From positions 1 through 64,000 of the forward strand of contig NZ_CAKTFO010000010.1 of the NCBI RefSeq assembly GCF_934560975.1: a stretch of 64,000 nt of DNA. The letters are read 5' to 3'. Position 1 is the stretch's first letter. The number at the start of each line of letters is the position of its first letter. This document shows positions 38,009 through 47,128 of this stretch, piece after piece. Made by a program: the position numbers and the translations under genes. The notes beneath the pieces are model-generated. The model did no database searches, was not told the DNA's origin, and saw only the letters and a list, made by a program, of their open reading frames with translations. The stretch comes from an uncultured Sphingomonas sp. (GTDB lineage Bacteria; Pseudomonadota; Alphaproteobacteria; Sphingomonadales; Sphingomonadaceae).

Positions 38009-39652
38009 TCAGGATGCCAGCGGCAGGGCATCGTGGCCGGGCAGGGAGCACGGCGCCGGCGGTTCGATGGGGATCACCCGATCGGCCAGGGCCGCCAGCG
38101 CCGGGCTGTGGCTGGTCAGGATCAGGCCCTGTCCGGTCCGTGCCAGCCTGTTTGCCAGCCGGCTGCGCACCAGCGCCTCGGTCGCGGCATCCAGCCCTTC
38201 GCTGGGCTCGTCCAGCAGCAGCCAGGGCGCGTCCGCCAGATAGGCGCGGGCCAGTGACAGCCGGCGGCGTTCGCCCCCGGACAAACGGGCACCGTTTTCA
38301 CCCACCCAGCTATCGAGGCCCTGCGGCAAGGCGCGCACCCGTTGGTCCAGCGCGGCATCGTGCAGCGCCGCCCACAAGGCGGCCTCGTCGGCGTCCGGCC
38401 GGGCCAGCAGCAGATTGTCGCGGACCGTGCCCGACAGCAAGGCGGCGTCCTGCGGCGACCAGCCGAAGCAGCGGCGGCGCACGGCATCGGGGATTGCGGC
38501 AGCGTCCTTGCCGGCGATCCGGACCCGCTCGCTCTCCAGCAGGCGCAGGCCGAGCATACCTTCGATCAGGGTGGTCTTGCCTGAACCCGAACGGCCGCCG
38601 ATCAACACCCGCTCGCCCGGATGCAGGCGATGAGGCCTGTGCAGGATCAGGTCGATCGTTGGCGCAACCGCCATCTCCTGCTCGGGACGGCGCGGCGTGG
38701 CACCTTGCAAGATCGCATCGATCCGTGCCGTCGCTTCCTCGACCGCGCTGCGTTGGGCGAAGCTGCGGAGCAAAGGCGATGCGCCGTCCACCGTCATCGC
38801 GGCGGCGAGCGCGGCCAGCGCTGCGATCGGCCCACCCGCCGCGTGCGAGAGCAAGGCGGCAAGGATCGCGGCGAGTGCGATGGCGGTCGCCTGGAACAGT
38901 TCTAGCCAGCCCAGCATCCGGGCCTGGGCATGTTGCGCATCCGCCAGCGACCGGCTTCGCACCTGCGCGCGGTCGGCCGCCCACGCCTCCAAGGCGTAGC
39001 AGCGCAGTTCGGGCGCGGCCTCGCACAGACCGGCGATTTCCTCCTTCAACGCGCCGGCGGCCTGCTGAACCTGTCGGCCGGGCGCGGCCAGGCGGCGCGT
39101 CAGCAGATGTGTGGCGATCAGCAGCATGGCCAGGCAGAGGGCGGTGGACAAGGCTGCCCACCATCCGCCCAGGGCGGTCAGCGCGACGCCGGATGCCAAC
39201 GCCGCCGCCACGCTCCACGGCGCGGGCAGGCGCACGAAGCGGGCCTCGATGGCGTCCACGTCCTGCACCAGCCGGGCCGTCGCCTCGCCCGTGGTGACGG
39301 CAAGGGCACGGCCACCCGGCGCCGCAGCCAGCGCCCGGAACAAGGCCGGGCGGATCCGGGCGAGCGCGCTGAAGGCCGCTTCGTGGCTAGCCAGTCGCTC
39401 GCCATAGCGCGCTCCGGTGCGCACGATCGCGAGCAGGCGGATGCCGGCGCTGGGCAGCATGTAGTTGAACGCCTGCGCCGCCGCGACGCCCGCCAGCCCC
39501 GCGCCGGCGGCGGCGGTGATGAACCAGCCGGACAGGCCCAGCAGCAGCACCGAAGATGTCGCCACCAGCATGGCGAACAGGGCGGCCCTGCGCAGCAACC
39601 GGTGCTGACGATGCCGTTCGCCGGCAATCAAGCTTTCCAGCCGCTCGGTCAT
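38009..39652 (-). CDS. cydC: Thiol reductant ABC exporter subunit CydC
   Basis: A 547-residue ABC half-transporter that with CydD exports glutathione and cysteine to the periplasm, needed for assembly of cytochrome bd. The membrane domain (about 1-310) includes LVATSSVLLLGLSGWFITAA, and the nucleotide-binding domain has Walker A GGRSGSGKTTL, signature LSGGERRRLSLARA and Walker B PWLLLDEPSEGLD. Its start overlaps the cydD stop by four bases. The last 15 or so residues (CSLPGHDALPLAS) are a weakly conserved tail. Confidence 0.94.
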   Translation of the reverse strand: MTERLESLIAGERHRQHRLLRRAALFAMLVATSSVLLLGLSGWFITAAAGAGLAGVAAAQAFNYMLPSAGIRLLAIVRTGARYGERLASHEAAFSALARIRPALFRALAAAPGGRALAVTTGEATARLVQDVDAIEARFVRLPAPWSVAAALASGVALTALGGWWAALSTALCLAMLLIATHLLTRRLAAPGRQVQQAAGALKEEIAGLCEAAPELRCYALEAWAADRAQVRSRSLADAQHAQARMLGWLELFQATAIALAAILAALLSHAAGGPIAALAALAAAMTVDGASPLLRSFAQRSAVEEATARIDAILQGATPRRPEQEMAVAPTIDLILHRPHRLHPGERVLIGGRSGSGKTTLIEGMLGLRLLESERVRIAGKDAAAIPDAVRRRCFGWSPQDAALLSGTVRDNLLLARPDADEAALWAALHDAALDQRVRALPQGLDSWVGENGARLSGGERRRLSLARAYLADAPWLLLDEPSEGLDAATEALVRSRLANRLARTGQGLILTSHSPALAALADRVIPIEPPAPCSLPGHDALPLAS

Positions 39653-41319
39653 GACTCCACTCCCAGGTGCACGATGCGGTCGGCGATGGCCGCCAGCTGC
39701 TTGCTATGGGTTGCGATAAGGGTGGTGCGGTCGCGTGCGGCCCGCGCGATCACCGCGACCAGAGCCTCCTCCGACGCATCGTCGAGATGGGCGGTCGGTT
39801 CGTCCAGCAGCAGCAAGGGCGCCTGTTTCAACAGCGCCCGCGCCAGGGCGATGCGCCGCCTTTCGCCGCCGGACAGGCCGCCGCCGCGCGCATCGATCCG
39901 CGCATCCAGGCCGCAGCGGCGCGCCAGCAGAGCGGGGCCGAGCCCGGCCGCGCGGATCGCCGCCGCAACTTCCTGCTGGCCAGCATCGGGCCGCGCGAGC
40001 AGGATGTTGTCGCGCACCGTGCCCGCCACGATCAGCGGCATCTGTCCGGCCCATGCCGCCGATGCGGCCACGCCACCGGTTTCGGTGAGCGGCAGGCCAT
40101 CCACCAGCACCTCGCCCCCGCTCAAGGGTGCAAGGCCGAGCAGCAGGTGGAGCAGGCTGCTCTTGCCGCTGCCGGACGGGCCGACCAGCGCCACGATGCC
40201 GCCGGCGGGCACGTCGAGCGAGAAGCCGGACACGGCCGCCGTCTTGTCCCCGGCATAGCGGATCGCCACGTTGCGGAACCGCAGGTCGGGCGCCGCCGTA
40301 AGGCGCCGTGCCGCCGCATGGCCGGACGTAACCGCGACAGCCTCCACCGCGTCGAGCCGTTCGGCCGCCGTCTCCGCCGCCTGCTTGTCATGGTATGCGG
40401 CGGCCAGCCGGCGCATCGGCGCGTAGAATTCCGGCGCCAGCGCCAGGATGAAGAAGGCGCGGGTCAGGTCCAGCTTCTCCGGCACGGGAAAGGGCAGGAG
40501 CCCCAGCAGGTTGAAGCCCGCATAGACCGCGACCAGCGCCACGGAGAGCGCCGCGAAGAATTCCAGCGCGCCCGACGACAGGAATGCGACACGCAGCACC
40601 CGCATGGTGCGCCGGGCCAGATCGTCGGCCGCATGGCCCAGCCGCTCTGCCTCCCCTTCGGCCGCACCGAATGCCAGCACGACCGGCAGGGCGCGCACCC
40701 GATCGGCGAACAGGCCGGACAGGCGGGCCAGTGCCGTGAACTGCTTGCGGCTTTCGTCCGCCGCCGCGCCGCCCGCCAGCGCCATCGCCAGGACGAATGG
40801 CAGCAGGGTCGCCAGCAGGATGCCGGCGGCGATCGGGCTGGCAACCGCGGTCGCGGCCATGACCAGGAGGGGCGCGATGCCGCCCGCCATTCGCGCCGGC
40901 AGGAAGCGGGCGACATAGCCGTCCATGGCGTCCACCTCGTCCACCGCCGCGCTCATCAGCGTGCCGGCGGTGGCGGAACCTCCGGGCGGGCTGCGCAGGG
41001 CGGCGGCGACGATCCGGCGGCGCAGGTTGAGCTTGGCCGTCCGCGCCCCATCGGCCCCCACCCGCGCGGCGAGCATCGCGCACAGGCCGCGCACCATGCC
41101 GGAGCCGAGCGCGAGCAACGCCCACGGCAGCATTGCCGCTACTCCATGCGGCACCGCCACGATCGCCAGCGCCAGCCCGGCGGCGAACCCCACCGCCGCC
41201 AGCGTGTCGCCCAGCAGCAGGGTGGTGGAGGCGCGGGCCCGCCCGCCATCCGCCACCACGCCCTTCAGATAGCGGCGGCGCGCCCGCGCGGCCTGCCTGT
41301 CGATCGTCATCGCAACCAT
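39649..41319 (-). CDS. cydD: Thiol reductant ABC exporter subunit CydD
   Basis: A 556-residue partner of CydC. The membrane domain contains the helix GFAAGLALAIVAVPHGVAAM and the region GYVARFLPARMAGGIAPLLV. The nucleotide-binding domain has Walker A GPSGSGKSSL, signature LSGGERRRIALARA and Walker B PLLLLDEPTAHLDD. The start may be ATG 41319 or ATG 41310; a TTG further upstream overlaps the FNR-type box and is unlikely. If the box acts at the usual distance of about 41.5 bases, transcription would begin at or just before the start codon. Confidence 0.93.
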   Translation of the reverse strand: MVAMTIDRQAARARRRYLKGVVADGGRARASTTLLLGDTLAAVGFAAGLALAIVAVPHGVAAMLPWALLALGSGMVRGLCAMLAARVGADGARTAKLNLRRRIVAAALRSPPGGSATAGTLMSAAVDEVDAMDGYVARFLPARMAGGIAPLLVMAATAVASPIAAGILLATLLPFVLAMALAGGAAADESRKQFTALARLSGLFADRVRALPVVLAFGAAEGEAERLGHAADDLARRTMRVLRVAFLSSGALEFFAALSVALVAVYAGFNLLGLLPFPVPEKLDLTRAFFILALAPEFYAPMRRLAAAYHDKQAAETAAERLDAVEAVAVTSGHAAARRLTAAPDLRFRNVAIRYAGDKTAAVSGFSLDVPAGGIVALVGPSGSGKSSLLHLLLGLAPLSGGEVLVDGLPLTETGGVAASAAWAGQMPLIVAGTVRDNILLARPDAGQQEVAAAIRAAGLGPALLARRCGLDARIDARGGGLSGGERRRIALARALLKQAPLLLLDEPTAHLDDASEEALVAVIARAARDRTTLIATHSKQLAAIADRIVHLGVES

Positions 41320-41353
41320 GGCCCGATCGTGCCGCGGCGCGGCGTCCGGGTCT

Positions 41354-41367
41354 TTGACCGGAGTCAA
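41354..41367. promoter_or_regulatory. FNR/FixK-type box between cydDC and cydABX
   Basis: TTGAC-CGGA-GTCAA, a perfect FNR-type half-site pair. It lies in the shared regulatory region of the two divergent bd-oxidase operons. Its centre is 41.5 bases from a start at 41319 and about 77 bases from the cydA ATG. Confidence 0.8.
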
Positions 41368-41437
41368 TGTTGCTGGCGTGCGAGGCTCCTACCGCACTGT
41401 CCGAGGAGGCCGTTCTCGGTCCCTGGGGAGACAATCG

Positions 41438-43009
41438 ATGGACGTCGGGGTCGTAGACCTGTCGCGACTGCAGTTCGCGCTGACCGCTTTATACCACTTT
41501 CTATTCGTGCCGCTTACGCTCGGCCTCAGCTTCATGCTGGTCATCATGGAAGCCGTTTACGTGATGACCAACCGTCCCATCTGGCGGGAGATCACTCGCT
41601 TCTGGGGCAAGTTGTTCGGCATCAACTTCGTGCTGGGCGTCGCCACCGGACTGACGATGGAGTTCCAGTTCGGAACCAACTGGTCCTATTTCTCACACTA
41701 TGTCGGCGACATCTTCGGCGCTCCGCTGGCGATCGAGGGACTGATGGCATTCTTCCTCGAAGCGACCATGGTCGGCGTGATGTTCTTCGGCTGGAACCGG
41801 CTGTCGAAGCTCGGACACCTGATCGTCACCTTCCTGGTGGCGTTGGGCACGAACCTGTCGGCGACCTGGATCTTGATCGCCAATGGCTGGATGCAGAATC
41901 CGGTCGGGGCGAAGTTCAATCCCGAGACGATGCGGATGGAGGTGACGGATTTCGGTCAGGTGCTGTTTAATCCGATCGCGCAGGCCAAGTTCGTCCACAC
42001 CGTCAGCGCGGGCTATGTGCTCGCATCGGTGTTCGTGCTCGGCATCTCGTCTTATTACCTGCTGAAGGGCAAGTGGACCCGCGTCGCCAAGCGTTCCATG
42101 ACGGTCGCGGCCGCCTTCGGCCTCGCCTCCTCGCTGTCGGTCGTCGTCCTGGGCGACGAGAGCGGCTATGCGCTGACCGACAACCAGCAGATGAAGCTGG
42201 CCGCGATCGAGGCGGCCTGGCACACCACGCCCGCGCCCGCCGGCCTGACCCTGTTCGGGATGCCCGACACGGTTGCCCGCAGCACCCGCTATTCGGTGGA
42301 AGTGCCGTGGGTTCTGGGCGTGATCGCCACCCGCAGCCTCGACAAGGAGGTGACGGGCATGTCCGAACTGGTGCTGAAGGCGCAGGAGCGGATTGCGTCA
42401 GGGATCACCGCCTATGACGCGGTCGAGAAGCTGAAGGTCAATCCGAACGACATCGCCGCGCGGGAGCAGTTCGCGATGCACGGCCGCGACCTCGGCTATG
42501 CCTTGCTGCTGAAGCGCCAGATGGCCGATCCGCGCATGGCGACGCCGCAGCAGATCAGCCTGGCGGCATGGGACACGGTGCCCAACGTGCCGGTGATGTT
42601 CTGGGCGTTCCGCGTCATGGCCGTGATCGGCTTCTACCTGATCGCATTGTTCGCGATCGCCTTCGTGCTCTGCTCGCTCCGGCTGCACCTCCAGACCCGG
42701 TGGTTCCTGAAGCTGGCGGTGCTGTCGATCCCGCTGCCATGGGTCGCGATCGAACTGGGCTGGATCGTGGCGGAACTGGGGCGCCAGCCGTGGGCGATCG
42801 AAGGGGTGCTGCCGACCTTTCTGGCGCCGTCGTCGCTGTCGCGGGGCGCGCTGTGGACCACCATCGTCGGCTTCACTTTGCTCTACGGCGTGCTGGCCGT
42901 GATCGAGGTCCGGCTGATGATCGCGTCCATCAAAAAGGGTCCGCACGATCATTCCGAGGATCCGCAGCCCGCACCCGGCCCGCTGCCGGCCACCCCGGTC
43001 GTCGGCTGA
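41438..43009 (+). CDS. cydA: Cytochrome bd ubiquinol oxidase subunit I
   Basis: A 523-residue quinol oxidase subunit carrying haems b558, b595 and d. The N-terminus DVGVVDLSRLQFALTALYHF places the haem-ligating histidine. The quinol-binding GRQPWAIEGVLPT-type segment and TTIVGFTLLYGVLAVIEV helix are clear. Between about residues 255 and 400 lies a long periplasmic Q-loop, with EVPWVLGVIATRSLDKEVTG. ATG 41438 is preceded by GGGGAG. It is the first gene of cydABX. Confidence 0.97.
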   Translation: MDVGVVDLSRLQFALTALYHFLFVPLTLGLSFMLVIMEAVYVMTNRPIWREITRFWGKLFGINFVLGVATGLTMEFQFGTNWSYFSHYVGDIFGAPLAIEGLMAFFLEATMVGVMFFGWNRLSKLGHLIVTFLVALGTNLSATWILIANGWMQNPVGAKFNPETMRMEVTDFGQVLFNPIAQAKFVHTVSAGYVLASVFVLGISSYYLLKGKWTRVAKRSMTVAAAFGLASSLSVVVLGDESGYALTDNQQMKLAAIEAAWHTTPAPAGLTLFGMPDTVARSTRYSVEVPWVLGVIATRSLDKEVTGMSELVLKAQERIASGITAYDAVEKLKVNPNDIAAREQFAMHGRDLGYALLLKRQMADPRMATPQQISLAAWDTVPNVPVMFWAFRVMAVIGFYLIALFAIAFVLCSLRLHLQTRWFLKLAVLSIPLPWVAIELGWIVAELGRQPWAIEGVLPTFLAPSSLSRGALWTTIVGFTLLYGVLAVIEVRLMIASIKKGPHDHSEDPQPAPGPLPATPVVG

Positions 43010-43033
43010 CGGCCAGAAGCAAGGATCAAGACA

Positions 43034-44179
43034 ATGGCATTCTTCGACTATGAAGTGTTGCGACTGATCTGGTGGGCGCTGTTGGGCGTCCTCCTGATCG
43101 GCTTCGCACTGACCGACGGCTATGACCTGGGGGTGGCGGCCTTGCTGCCCTGGGTCGCCAAGACCGACGTCGAACGGCGGATGGTGATCAACACGGTCGG
43201 CCCGACCTGGGAAGGCAACCAGGTGTGGTTCATCCTTGGCGGCGGCGCCATCTTTGCCGCCTGGCCGTTCGTCTACGCGGTCAGCTTTTCCGGCTTCTAC
43301 CTGGCCATGTTCCTGGTGCTGTCGGCGCTGATCCTGCGGCCGGTGGGGTTCAAATATCGCTCCAAGCGGCCGGACGCTGCCTGGCGGACCCGCTGGGACT
43401 GGGCCCTTTTCGTGGGCGGGCTGGTGCCGGCCCTGGTGTTCGGTGTCGCGGTCGGCAATGTCCTGCTCGGCGCGCCCTTCCGCCTGGATAGCGACATGCG
43501 GGCCTTCTACGAAGGCACCCTGCTCGGCCTGTTCACGCCGTTCACCTTGGTCTGCGGCCTGCTGTCGGTGGCGATGCTGCTGCTGCACGGTTCGGCGTGG
43601 ATCGCGCTGAAGGTCGAGCGTGGCCCGGTGCATGACAAGGCGCGCGCGATCGGCACGGTGGCGGGCATCGCCTCGATCCTGCTGTTCGCGGCCGGCTGGG
43701 CGTTCGTGGCCTATGGCGACGTGGGCTTCCGCATCACCAGCCCGGTCGATCCGCTGGGCCCGTCCAATCCGCTGCGCACCACCAGCGAGGCGGTGACCGG
43801 CGGCTGGCTGACCAATTACAGCCTGTATCCGTGGATGGTGATCGCCCCGGTGCTGGGCTTTGCGGGCGCTTTGCTGGCTTTGTTCGGCATTCGGCGCGGC
43901 AACGAGGTGGCGGCGTTTACCGGATCGTCAGCGTCGGCGGCGGGCATCATCGCCACGGTCGGCCTGTCGATGTTCCCGTTCCTGCTGCCGTCGCGGATTG
44001 ATCCGCATTCCAGCCTGACGGTCTGGAACGCCTCGTCGAGCGCACACACGCTGGGGATCATGGTGTTCGTGACGGTGGTCTTCCTGCCGATCGTGCTCGC
44101 CTACACCGCCTGGGCGTACAAGGTGATGTTCGGCCGGGTGACGTCGCACGACGTCCACACCAACGTCGATTTCTATTGA
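43034..44179 (+). CDS. cydB: Cytochrome bd ubiquinol oxidase subunit II
   Basis: A 381-residue membrane subunit that supports CydA. It begins MAFFDYEVLRLIWWALLGVLL and has the family motifs LTDGYDLGVAALLPWV, VGPTWEGNQVWFILGGGAIFAAW and FPFLLPSRIDPHSSLTVW. Length and helix number fit CydB. It follows cydA by 24 bases and precedes cydX by 11 bases. Confidence 0.97.
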   Translation: MAFFDYEVLRLIWWALLGVLLIGFALTDGYDLGVAALLPWVAKTDVERRMVINTVGPTWEGNQVWFILGGGAIFAAWPFVYAVSFSGFYLAMFLVLSALILRPVGFKYRSKRPDAAWRTRWDWALFVGGLVPALVFGVAVGNVLLGAPFRLDSDMRAFYEGTLLGLFTPFTLVCGLLSVAMLLLHGSAWIALKVERGPVHDKARAIGTVAGIASILLFAAGWAFVAYGDVGFRITSPVDPLGPSNPLRTTSEAVTGGWLTNYSLYPWMVIAPVLGFAGALLALFGIRRGNEVAAFTGSSASAAGIIATVGLSMFPFLLPSRIDPHSSLTVWNASSSAHTLGIMVFVTVVFLPIVLAYTAWAYKVMFGRVTSHDVHTNVDFY

Positions 44180-44190
44180 TCCGGGAGGGT

Positions 44191-44319
44191 ATGACGATGT
44201 GGTATTTCACGTGGGTGCTGGGCCTGGGCCTGGCGATCGGCTTCGGTGTCCTGAACGGCATCTGGCACGAATTCCACCTGCCGATAGAGGATGACAGCGA
44301 AGCGCCCGCCAACCAGTAA
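44191..44319 (+). CDS. cydX: Cytochrome bd small subunit CydX
   Basis: A 42-residue single-helix subunit that stabilises the bd oxidase haems. It reads MTMWYFTWVLGLGLAIGFGV and ends with an acidic tail (PIEDDSEAPANQ). The WYFTWVLG start is the CydX signature. GGGAGGG lies in front of the start; ATG 44197 is an alternative. It is followed directly by a terminator. Confidence 0.93.
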   Translation: MTMWYFTWVLGLGLAIGFGVLNGIWHEFHLPIEDDSEAPANQ

Positions 44320-44343
44320 GGCGGGGCATTCAGGCCAAGAACA

Positions 44344-44377
44344 GGCCGGGCGGCGACATTGCCACCCGGCCTTTTTT
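44344..44377 (+). terminator. Rho-independent terminator of cydABX
   Basis: GGCCGGG (44344-44350) with CCCGGCC (44365-44371) and an inner GGC/GCC pair form a stem followed by six T residues. Confidence 0.9.
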
Positions 44378-44466
44378 GTTCCCCGCGCCAAAGCGTTACG
44401 ACGTCGTGGCTAGGAACGGACGCAAAAGGGGCGACACCCGGGAATGGCGGTCCTATATGCGGCGCC

Positions 44467-45177
44467 ATGGCAGCAAGTGAGATTTGCGCCGACTGCGCGG
44501 TGCGTGACCAGGCCTTGTGCGGCAGCCTCAGCGATGAGGAACTGACCGCGCTGAACCAACTTGGGCGGCGGCAGACGATCGCGCGCGGCGACACGTTCGT
44601 CTGGGCGGGCGACGACAGCATCGTGTGCGGCAACCTGCTGGCGGGCGTGCTGAAGCTCAGCGCCTCTACCGCCGATGGGCGTGAACAGATCGTAGGCCTG
44701 CTCTATCCCGCCGATTTCGTGGGCCAGCCTTATGTCGACAGCGCCGCCTTCACGATCACCGCGCTGACCGATGCGGAACTCTGCGTATTTCCGCGCAAGC
44801 CGTTCGAGCGGGTGCTGGAGGATCATGTGCGGATGGAGCGGCTGCTGCTCCAGCGGACCTTCGCCGCGTTGACGGAGGCGCGGAGCCGGATGCTGATGCT
44901 GGCCCGCCAGTCCGCCGAGGAACGGATCGCCGGTTTCCTGCTGGACATGGCGACACGCACCGAAAAGACCGGCTGTCGCGGCGCGGCGGATGGGCCGGTG
45001 ACGTTCGACCTGCCGTTGACGCGCGGCCAGATCGCGGACGTGCTGGGCCTCACGATCGAGACGGTCAGCCGCCAACTCACCAAGCTGAAGACGGCCGGCA
45101 TCATCGCGCTGCCGGGCGCGCGTGCGGTCACCATCCGCGACCGCGAGGCCCTGGGCGCGCGGGCGGAGCCGGCCTAG
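44467..45177 (+). CDS. FNR-type oxygen-sensing transcriptional regulator
   Basis: A 236-residue Crp/Fnr protein of the iron-sulfur class. Cluster cysteines are at 7, 10 and 18 (C-x2-C-x7-C, as in FnrN/FnrL) and the fourth at 106 in DAELCVFPR. The central domain is the cyclic-nucleotide-type beta roll. The C-terminal helix-turn-helix contains GLTIETVSRQL, whose E198-xx-S201-R202 contacts TTGA half-sites in FNR. Three TTGAC-N4-GTCAA boxes nearby fit that specificity. It lies between the bd oxidase genes and the hemerythrin-ompW-hemN group, and probably activates them when oxygen is low. ATG 44467 gives the natural N-terminus. Confidence 0.93.
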   Translation: MAASEICADCAVRDQALCGSLSDEELTALNQLGRRQTIARGDTFVWAGDDSIVCGNLLAGVLKLSASTADGREQIVGLLYPADFVGQPYVDSAAFTITALTDAELCVFPRKPFERVLEDHVRMERLLLQRTFAALTEARSRMLMLARQSAEERIAGFLLDMATRTEKTGCRGAADGPVTFDLPLTRGQIADVLGLTIETVSRQLTKLKTAGIIALPGARAVTIRDREALGARAEPA

Positions 45178-45228
45178 TCCCGCCGCCCGTTCCTGTGCGG
45201 GAGAAAGCAGGGGCGATTGTCCCGCGCC

Positions 45229-45597
45229 TCAATTGCCGAGGGAATAGACCGTCTGGAACTTGCCGTCGGTCATGTGGCCGATATGCCAGGTGCTGCTCTC
45301 GCCCTTGGCGAAGGTGACCTTGTAGGTTTCGACGCGCTGGGCTGCCTCGCCCTCCGCTTTCTCCAGGGTCAAGGTGGTGACCGGGCCGGCCGCCTTGAGG
45401 TCGGTCGCCATCGCCCCGATCTGTTCGCGGCAGGCGGTCAGCAAGGGAGCAGCCATCAGCTCGGCGGAGCAATTTCCGGCCACCGCTTGCGTCAGCATCG
45501 TGCGGAGCGCGTCCGCGTAATTGTCCGTTGCTGCATAAGCAGGAACGGCCAACAGGCCGGCCAACGCCGAACCAAATGCGACAAATCCTACGCGCAT
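45229..45597 (-). CDS. Exported protein of unknown function
   Basis: A 122-residue periplasmic protein. The signal peptide is MRVGFVAFGSALAGLLAVPA ending YAA. The mature part has two cysteines (NCSAEL, TACREQ) that could form a disulfide, and a C-terminal beta-rich end (WHIGHMTDGKFQTVYSLGN). No family is recognised. It converges on the FNR-type regulator and may or may not belong to its regulon; no box is seen in front of it. Confidence 0.65.
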   Translation of the reverse strand: MRVGFVAFGSALAGLLAVPAYAATDNYADALRTMLTQAVAGNCSAELMAAPLLTACREQIGAMATDLKAAGPVTTLTLEKAEGEAAQRVETYKVTFAKGESSTWHIGHMTDGKFQTVYSLGN

Positions 45598-45740
45598 GAT
45601 CTTCTCCCCCCATCGATCAGGGGCGATTATGTCCTGCGGCCTGAGGGGCGGCAAGCACCCGCTCTGCACCAGGACAGCGCGCGATCGGTGATTGATAGCG
45701 AAGGGGGTAGGGGATCGCTTGGAAGAGCCTCAGCGCCGCC

Positions 45741-46289
45741 TCACACCGTCCGGCATGTTTGCGCCATCCGCTCGGTCATCAGGGCTCTCGCGCCGTCCGT
45801 CAGGCGATTGCCCGCCAGCGCCAGGATCGCCAGCTGCTCGAACGCCATGGCGTCGCGGCACCCTTCAAAAAAGCAGCGCAGCATGTAGCCGAGGGTTTCC
45901 GCGGGGACGGCATGTTCACCCTCCGCGCCCGCCATGAGGGCGGCGGAGAGGTCCTGCGCCTGCACCGCGCAGGAGATATGGCGCGCGTGGATATGGTCGA
46001 GCAGGCTGTGGGTCAGCAAACGCGGCAGGTCGCGCGCGAACATGGCTTCGAGCACCTGATCCTCGTGCGAGTTGTGCGCCCCCAGCAGCTCTTCCAGCTC
46101 CTCCGTGACGATCACGACCGCGCCGGGGCTTGGCCGTTCGGGCAGGGTGTCGGCAATGCTCTCCAGCCGCTTGCACAGATGCTCGATCGCGGCATGTTCC
46201 GCCACGATGCGCATCAGGTCGATCTCGGCGATCACGTGCCAGCGCCGCGCGAACGGCACCATGCTCCGATAGTCTTCCCGAACCGCCAT
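45741..46289 (-). CDS. Hemerythrin-like domain protein
   Basis: A 182-residue mainly helical protein with the iron-ligand pattern of hemerythrin/HHE proteins: AEHAAIEHL early, AHNSHEDQVLEAM in the middle, and HIHARH later. Such di-iron proteins bind oxygen or respond to nitric oxide. An FNR-type box lies 52 bases upstream, and its centre is 58 bases from the ATG with AGGATGAGGAG in between. The assignment is by motif, since the spacing is not that of the standard family. Confidence 0.7.
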   Translation of the reverse strand: MAVREDYRSMVPFARRWHVIAEIDLMRIVAEHAAIEHLCKRLESIADTLPERPSPGAVVIVTEELEELLGAHNSHEDQVLEAMFARDLPRLLTHSLLDHIHARHISCAVQAQDLSAALMAGAEGEHAVPAETLGYMLRCFFEGCRDAMAFEQLAILALAGNRLTDGARALMTERMAQTCRTV

Positions 46290-46340
46290 ACGCCACTCCT
46301 CATCCTGGGCGCAGGATCGTGGAAAAGGGTGGGCGCGGCC

Positions 46341-46354
46341 TTGACCGGGGTCAA
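46341..46354 (-). promoter_or_regulatory. FNR/FixK-type box in front of the hemerythrin-like gene
   Basis: TTGAC-CGGG-GTCAA, a perfect FNR-type inverted repeat, located between the ends of the ompW gene and the start of the hemerythrin-like gene. Confidence 0.75.
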
Positions 46355-46370
46355 AGCCGCGCGTGGACAG

Positions 46371-47021
46371 TCAGAAGCGGGTGCCGATGCCCACGCCGAC
46401 CACGATCGGATCGAGGCTGACCCGCACGCGGTTCACCGCATTGCCGGTGGTTAGCCGGGCGGTGGTGTCGATGTCGATATACTTGACGTCGATATTGGCG
46501 AAGATCCGGGGCGTCAGGTCGAAGTCCAGGCCCGCCTGCACGGCATAACCCGCACTGTCCTTCAGCCGGACCGCCGTCTTGCCGATGGCGTTGTTGAGCG
46601 CGTCGCTGGCCTTGTCGTTGTAGAAGAAGGTGTAGTTGAAGCCGACGCCGGCATAGGGCCGGACCTTCGCCAGCGGCGCGAAATGATATTGCAGCGTCAG
46701 CGTCGGCGGCAGCACCCAGGTGCCGGCGATCCTGCCCAGGCTGTCCAGCCCGTCGCGCCCCGACACATGATGCTTGGTGGTGCCGAGGATCAGCTCCGCC
46801 CCGATCCTGTTGGTCAGCATGTAGGTGAAGTCCAGTTCCGGCGCGATGCTGTTGTCCACCGCCACATGCGCGCCGGGGAAGCTGGGCTGCACCGTGCCCG
46901 ATTTCTCGGTCGGCGCGACCAGGATCGCGCGTCCGCGCACCAGCAGGTCCCCCTGGTCCGCATAAGCCGGCGCGGCCGCCGCCACGATCATCGCGGCGCC
47001 CAGTGCAATGTGAAGCTTCAT
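46371..47021 (-). CDS. ompW: OmpW-family outer-membrane protein
   Basis: A 216-residue eight-stranded outer-membrane barrel. The signal peptide is MKLHIALGAAMIVAAAAPAY ending ADQG. OmpW features are the opening GDLLVRGRAILVAP, TLTLQYHFAPLAKVRPYAGVG, and the terminal GVGIGTRF ending in phenylalanine. OmpW is FNR-induced in several bacteria. Here an FNR box lies 66 bases upstream of the start, which would put transcription 24 bases before ATG 47021, with GGGAGG in that leader. Confidence 0.93.
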   Translation of the reverse strand: MKLHIALGAAMIVAAAAPAYADQGDLLVRGRAILVAPTEKSGTVQPSFPGAHVAVDNSIAPELDFTYMLTNRIGAELILGTTKHHVSGRDGLDSLGRIAGTWVLPPTLTLQYHFAPLAKVRPYAGVGFNYTFFYNDKASDALNNAIGKTAVRLKDSAGYAVQAGLDFDLTPRIFANIDVKYIDIDTTARLTTGNAVNRVRVSLDPIVVGVGIGTRF

Positions 47022-47079
47022 GATACTGCCTCCCTCGTTTGAGATGAGGGGCGGCTAGGAGCGGCGGGCGGGCCTGACA

Positions 47080-47093
47080 TTGACCACGGTCAA
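47080..47093. promoter_or_regulatory. FNR/FixK-type box between ompW and hemN
   Basis: TTGAC-CACG-GTCAA, a perfect FNR-type inverted repeat in the divergent region. Its centre is 41.5 bases from 47045 (toward ompW) and from 47128 (toward hemN). Confidence 0.8.
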
Positions 47094-47128
47094 GGATGGC
47101 CGAGCAGGCTTTCGGCATCAGCATCGCC

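Noticed and set aside
39667..41970. Long plus-strand open frame across cydD and into cydA
   Set aside because: Antisense shadow of cydD; the protein has no recognisable motif and runs out of frame through the start of cydA.
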